Shown here: positions 60,706-64,000 of the stretch, piece after piece | How positions within the stretch are numbered: position 1 is the first letter of the stretch | Layout: each line of letters opens with the position of its first letter | Assembly: GCA_031363915.1 (NCBI GenBank) | Contig: JANLVI010000012.1 | Span: forward strand, 124,001 to 188,000 | Reading direction: 5' to 3' | DNA: 64,000 bases | DNA from: JANLVI01 sp031363915 | Lineage (GTDB): Bacteria > Vulcanimicrobiota > Vulcanimicrobiia > Vulcanimicrobiales > Vulcanimicrobiaceae | Notes under the pieces: generated by a model | The model's database searches: none | The model's input: the letters and a program-made list of their open reading frames with translations, nothing else | What the model was told of the DNA's origin: nothing | Program-made: the position numbers and the translations under genes

Positions 60706-61199
60706 GGCCCGGCACTAAGCGCGTAGCGGCGCACTGATTCGAATCGGTCGCCGTCAACGCGGATGCCGATGCGTAGCCGATGTGGGCCTGGAGAAAGCGC
60801 CGCGGGCGGGATCACCACGCGAAACCCGACTCGGGTGAGTTCGGCTGAATGGAATGCTGCGGCGACATCCGGGCGCGGTTCGTCGTAGGTTCCGTCGATG
60901 CGCGTCGTACCATCGATATCGAGATACATCGCGGATGCCGGCAGGTGCGTCCGTTCATCGAACGTCCAACCCGTGAGCAGCCTCGTACCGCCCGGTAATT
61001 TCTCGATTGCATCGAGGCTGCTCGTGCCTTGCAAGCTGCGCACGTCGTCGTTAACTGCGAAATCCGGCACGGTCGACGCGTCGTGCTTCGATATCGGATC
61101 CGGAGCGAGCAACGTGCGGCCGACGGCGAAACTCGCGAGTAGCGCGAGCGTCGCCCAGGCGATCGCGATGCTGGATCGATCCTGCGGCCGCCGATCTAT
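60702..61199 (-). CDS. Single-pass membrane protein with polysaccharide-locus beta domain
   Basis: About 165 residues: a single N-terminal membrane helix (AIAWATLALLASFAVG) and an extracytoplasmic domain with LLTGWTFDERTHLPASAMYL, EPRPDVAAAF and LSPGPHRLRIGIRVDGDRF. This domain pattern (Gly-Trp-x-x-Asp...Arg-Pro-Asp-Val-Ala) recurs in membrane glycosyltransferases and proteins of exopolysaccharide loci. No ATG, GTG or TTG occurs between the upstream gene stop and the helix; ATA 61199, overlapping that stop as ATAG, is the simplest start, with nearby ATC codons possible. Start confidence is low. Confidence 0.6.
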   Translation of the reverse strand: MDRRPQDRSSIAIAWATLALLASFAVGRTLLAPDPISKHDASTVPDFAVNDDVRSLQGTSSLDAIEKLPGGTRLLTGWTFDERTHLPASAMYLDIDGTTRIDGTYDEPRPDVAAAFHSAELTRVGFRVVIPPAALSPGPHRLRIGIRVDGDRFESVRRYALSAGP

Positions 61200-62173
61200 C
61201 GTTCGGATGGCGCGAGGACCACGTCGCGAAAATACGCTATGGTGCGTTCCAATCCGTCGCGTAATTCGACGCGTGGCTGCCAGCCGAGTCGTTCGCTCGC
61301 GAACGAAATATCGGGCCGGCGCCGCGTCGGATCGTCGGGCGGGAGGGGATGCTCCTCGAATGAAAGCGGGACGCCAACGGACTCGGCGACGATCGCGGCC
61401 AGCTGCGCGATCGTGAACTCTCCGGGATTGCCGATGTTCATGACCGAACCCGCGAGTTCGTCGGCCATCGCGAATCGAACGATTCCATCGATCAGATCGT
61501 CGACGTAGCAGAAGCTGCGCGTTTGCTGTCCGTCTCCGTAGATCGTGAGCTTTTCGCCGCGCAACGCTGACATGCAGAAATTGGGAATGACGCGCCCGTC
61601 GCCGGGTTGCATGCGCGGCCCGTACGTGTTGAAAATACGAACGACGCGCCCGTCGATTCCGAGTGCCCGAACGGCAGATGTCACGTAGGCCTCGGCGAAG
61701 CGCTTGGCTTCGTCGTAACACGCGCGCATACCGACGGGATTGACGTTCCCCCAGTAGGACTCGCGTTGCGGGTGTTCGAGCGGGTCGCCGTACGATTCTG
61801 ATGTCGAGGCCATGAAGAGACGCGCGGAGGTCCGCGCGGCGAGCGTACAGAGGTGCGCGGCACCGAAAGCGTTGACGCGCAAGGTCCCGATCGGATCCCG
61901 TCCATAGTCGAGAGGGCTCGCCGGCGATGCAAAATGCATGATCAAGTTAGGCGTTTGCAGTTTCGCCGGTAATATGGCTAGCTCGAGCGGTTCGGAGACA
62001 TCGGCCTCGACCAGCGTGAACCGCGGGCTCGCTGCCGCATCGGCTACGTTGTGTCGCGAACCCGTGATCAAATTGTCGAACGCAACGACGGTGTGTCCGT
62101 CCGCGAGAAGCCGGTCGCAGAGATGTGAGCCGAGAAAACCGGCACCGCCGGTGACGTAGACGATCATATTCAT
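61196..62173 (-). CDS. uxs: UDP-glucuronate decarboxylase (UDP-xylose synthase)
   Basis: A 325-residue extended SDR enzyme forming UDP-xylose from UDP-glucuronate. It has VTGGAGFLGSHLCDRLL at residues 6-22, the UXS-typical HFASPASPLDY, the catalytic YxxxK in CYDEAKRFAE, and VVRIFNTYGPRMQPGDGRV. ATG 62173 with an upstream GAGAAAAG fits; codons further upstream are not conserved. With ugd it forms a two-step route from UDP-glucose to UDP-xylose, suggesting xylose or a derivative in the surface glycan. It diverges from an SDR epimerase over 80 bases. Confidence 0.94.
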   Translation of the reverse strand: MNMIVYVTGGAGFLGSHLCDRLLADGHTVVAFDNLITGSRHNVADAAASPRFTLVEADVSEPLELAILPAKLQTPNLIMHFASPASPLDYGRDPIGTLRVNAFGAAHLCTLAARTSARLFMASTSESYGDPLEHPQRESYWGNVNPVGMRACYDEAKRFAEAYVTSAVRALGIDGRVVRIFNTYGPRMQPGDGRVIPNFCMSALRGEKLTIYGDGQQTRSFCYVDDLIDGIVRFAMADELAGSVMNIGNPGEFTIAQLAAIVAESVGVPLSFEEHPLPPDDPTRRRPDISFASERLGWQPRVELRDGLERTIAYFRDVVLAPSER

Positions 62174-62253
62174 GGTCTTTTCTCGCCCGTGACCTCGCCG
62201 CCTTGAGGCGTCTTCACGGGAAACCCGACGATTGTTGCGAAGTCTTGAACACG

Positions 62254-63354
62254 ATGCCCGGGACACTCAATCCAATCGCGTCGTATACCGAAATCCTTGT
62301 GACCGGCGGCGCAGGCTTCGTCGGCTCGAACTTAGCGATCCGGCTCAAAAGCCGCTTTCCGGGCGCTCGGGTCACGTCGCTTGATAATCTCCGGCGGCGC
62401 GGATCCGAACTCAACCTCCTGCGCCTCGCCGAGGCGGGAGTCGAGTTCGCGCACGGGGACATCCGCAATGCGGAAGATTTGGCGATCCCGGGTCGGGCCT
62501 TCGATCTTATCGTGGAATGTTCGGCCGAACCGTCGGTGCTGGCCGGGATGGGCGGCGATACAGATTACATCATCAACACCAACCTCGCGGGCACGATCCG
62601 CTGTCTCGAGCTCGCGCGCCGTTGCAAATCCGACTTTGTTTTTCTCTCGACCAGCCGCGTCTATCCGGTCGCTGCCATCAACGCGATCGCGACGCTCGAG
62701 GCCGAGACGCGTCTCACTATCGCTCCCACGCAGGTCATTCCGGGTGTCAGCACGCGCGGAATCGCAGAAAATTTTTCCACGTCCGGTGCTCGGTCACTTT
62801 ACGGTGCGACCAAATTAGCTTCCGAACTCTTCATCGAGGAGTATGCAGAGTCGTTTGGATTACGGTATGTGATCAATCGCTGCGGGGTCATCACTGGCCC
62901 CTGGCAGATGGGAAAAGTCGACCAGGGCGTTTTCGCGCTCTGGATGGCGATGCACTATTTCAAGAAACCGCTTAAGTACATCGGCTGGAACGGAACGGGA
63001 AAGCAAGTCCGCGACCTGGTGTCGATCGAGGACTTGGGCGTGCTGATTGACATGCAGCTCGATTCATTCGAGCGGCTGCCATTTCGGCTGTATAACGTCG
63101 GCGGCGGGGAGGCGTCGAGTCTTTCATTACGTGAAACGACTGCATTATGCGCCGAAATCACCGGAAATAATGTTGCGGTAACGCCGGTGCCCGACAATCG
63201 CCCTGCCGATCTCAAATTGTACCTCACGGATAATTCGCGAGTGACCGATGCCCTCGGCTGGGTGCCTCGCAAAACAGCAAAAGAAACACTCGCCGATATT
63301 TTTAATTGGATTCACGACTCGGAAGATCTCGTGCGCCGCATCTGGGCAAGCTAA
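62254..63354 (+). CDS. NAD-dependent epimerase/dehydratase (SDR, CDP-paratose epimerase-like)
   Basis: A 366-residue extended SDR. LVTGGAGFVGSNLAIRLKS is the dinucleotide motif near residues 11-29, ECSAEPSVLAGMGG and LYGATKLASELFIEEYAE hold the substrate and YxxxK catalytic regions. It most resembles CDP-paratose 2-epimerase/CDP-tyvelose-type enzymes making deoxyhexoses. ATG 62254 is preferred to ATG 62203, which would add 17 non-conserved residues. A related epimerase follows 22 bases downstream, so the two may act consecutively or on the same nucleotide sugar. Confidence 0.82.
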   Translation: MPGTLNPIASYTEILVTGGAGFVGSNLAIRLKSRFPGARVTSLDNLRRRGSELNLLRLAEAGVEFAHGDIRNAEDLAIPGRAFDLIVECSAEPSVLAGMGGDTDYIINTNLAGTIRCLELARRCKSDFVFLSTSRVYPVAAINAIATLEAETRLTIAPTQVIPGVSTRGIAENFSTSGARSLYGATKLASELFIEEYAESFGLRYVINRCGVITGPWQMGKVDQGVFALWMAMHYFKKPLKYIGWNGTGKQVRDLVSIEDLGVLIDMQLDSFERLPFRLYNVGGGEASSLSLRETTALCAEITGNNVAVTPVPDNRPADLKLYLTDNSRVTDALGWVPRKTAKETLADIFNWIHDSEDLVRRIWAS

Positions 63355-63376
63355 GGCCCGAAGGAACGTACTACGC

Positions 63377-64000
63377 GTGTCAGTTGTCCTCGTTACCGGC
63401 TCCGCCGGACTCATCGGATCCGAAACCGTCAGCTATTTTTGCGACCGGGGATTCGACGTCGTCGGAATCGATAACAACTTCCGCCAGCGTTTTTTCGGTG
63501 CCGATGCTTCGACCGCGTGGAACCGCGACTCGCTCAAGGGGAAGTATCCCAAGACATATACGCATCACGACGCGGACATTCGCGACACCTCGGCGATCGA
63601 CGCGATTTTTGCCAAGTACGGCAAATCGGTCACGCTCGTCGTCCACGCTGCCGCGCAGCCTTCGCACGACTGGGCCGCAAGCGATCCGTTCATGGATTTC
63701 ACCGTCAATGCAAACGGTACGCTGGTCATGCTCGAATCGACGCGCAAGCACGCGCCCGAGGCCGTGTTTATTTTCACATCGACGAACAAAGTCTACGGCG
63801 ATGCGCCAAACGAACTGCCGCTCGTCGAGTTAGAAAAACGTTGGGAACTTCCGGGTTCTGCCGGGATCGATGAATCGATGCGCATCGATCAGACGAAACA
63901 TTCGCTCTTTGGCGCCTCGAAAGTCGCAGCCGACGTCCTCGTGCAAGAATACGGACGCTACTTTGGGATGAAGACCGGCGTCTTCCGCGGCGGATGTCTC
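63377..64000 (+). CDS. SDR family epimerase, CDP-paratose 2-epimerase-like (partial)
   Basis: The first 208 codons of a second SDR run off the right edge. MSVVLVTGSAGLIGSETVS carries the nucleotide-binding motif, AAQPSHDWAASDPF and TSTNKVYGDAPNELPL are typical of CDP-paratose 2-epimerase-like proteins. The catalytic Tyr of YxxxK is replaced by Phe (HSLFGASKVAADVLVQEYG), as far as I recall a feature of this subfamily. GTG 63377 is preceded by AAGGAA. The C-terminal substrate domain is outside the window. Confidence 0.85.
   Translation, partial: MSVVLVTGSAGLIGSETVSYFCDRGFDVVGIDNNFRQRFFGADASTAWNRDSLKGKYPKTYTHHDADIRDTSAIDAIFAKYGKSVTLVVHAAAQPSHDWAASDPFMDFTVNANGTLVMLESTRKHAPEAVFIFTSTNKVYGDAPNELPLVELEKRWELPGSAGIDESMRIDQTKHSLFGASKVAADVLVQEYGRYFGMKTGVFRGGCL

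Noticed and set aside
1..64000. CRISPR arrays, insertion sequences, prophage, toxin-antitoxin or restriction systems, tRNA and rRNA genes
   Set aside because: I looked for repeats, transposase and integrase motifs and tRNA TPsiC-loop patterns in the few intergenic gaps and saw none.
63377..64000. Loss of the catalytic Tyr (Phe in LFGASK) as evidence of an inactive SDR
   Set aside because: As far as I recall, paratose-epimerase-like relatives often have the same replacement, so it is not clear evidence of degeneration.

Overview
The window is a densely packed, high-GC bacterial chromosome segment with 63 predicted protein genes. Intergenic spaces are tiny, and I see no tRNA, rRNA, CRISPR array or insertion sequence. 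The gene mix suggests a diderm bacterium outside Proteobacteria. Outer-membrane lipopolysaccharide transport proteins (two LptD/OstA-like barrels and a reduced LptF/G-like permease) sit with Terrabacteria-type genes (whiA, sepF, divIVA, csaB with DUF5693, a yabN-type mazG, rqcP). This fits Candidatus Eremiobacterota (WPS-2) or a relative best, but the assignment is inference from gene content, not from a marker phylogeny.

Layout. 1-1654: methionine/threonine branch (metX partial, hom). 1708-9467: hydrolase, DUF5693 protein, csaB pyruvyltransferase, site-2 protease, ileS. 9610-13495 (minus): ccdA, two tandem lspA genes, an rluD-like gene, tgt and a small RRM protein, joined by 4-base or shorter overlaps; lgt (plus) diverges from it, making a lipoprotein-maturation divergon. 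13548-17794: lgt, yggS, sepF, divIVA, an orphan GvpL/F gene, a ROK kinase. 17840-22282: flagellar rod genes (short flgF, flgG, a possible rod-binding protein), fliA, a DMT transporter, small unknown genes and the reduced LptF/G. 22364-32449 (minus): one probable ten-gene operon running mazG(yabN)-kal-rqcP-whiA-gapA-S9 peptidase-pgk-tpiA-gpmI-PNP. 32542-37700 (minus): PpiC lipoprotein, DUF1003 protein, mfd. 37805-44684: membrane glycosyltransferases, thymidine phosphorylase, a GT2 enzyme and a deoxyhypusine-synthase-like protein. 44733-49555 (minus): a tandemly duplicated two-gene module (LptD-like barrel plus a secreted protein with a CBM20/48-like domain). 49656-64000: phosphopentomutase followed by an exopolysaccharide or O-antigen locus (initiating sugar transferase, ligase/polymerase, two GT4 enzymes, MurJ-like and Wzx-like flippases, UDP-glucose dehydrogenase, UDP-xylose synthase and two SDR epimerases).

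How the genes work together. Three functions dominate: envelope assembly (lipoproteins, LPS/glycan export, SLH-type cell-wall anchoring through CsaB, surface polysaccharide), lower glycolysis plus nucleoside salvage (PNP, thymidine phosphorylase, phosphopentomutase), and translation or DNA-repair housekeeping. More than twenty gene pairs overlap by NTGA-type junctions, so translational coupling looks pervasive.

The most unusual signals are: (1) several conserved genes whose homology extends well upstream of any ATG, GTG or TTG and appears to begin at CTG, ATT, ATC or ATA; (2) the duplicated LptD-like/CBM-like module together with an LptF/G-like permease that lacks its periplasmic domain; (3) a GvpL/F gas-vesicle protein translationally coupled to sepF-divIVA with no other gas-vesicle gene in view; and (4) tandem signal peptidase II genes.
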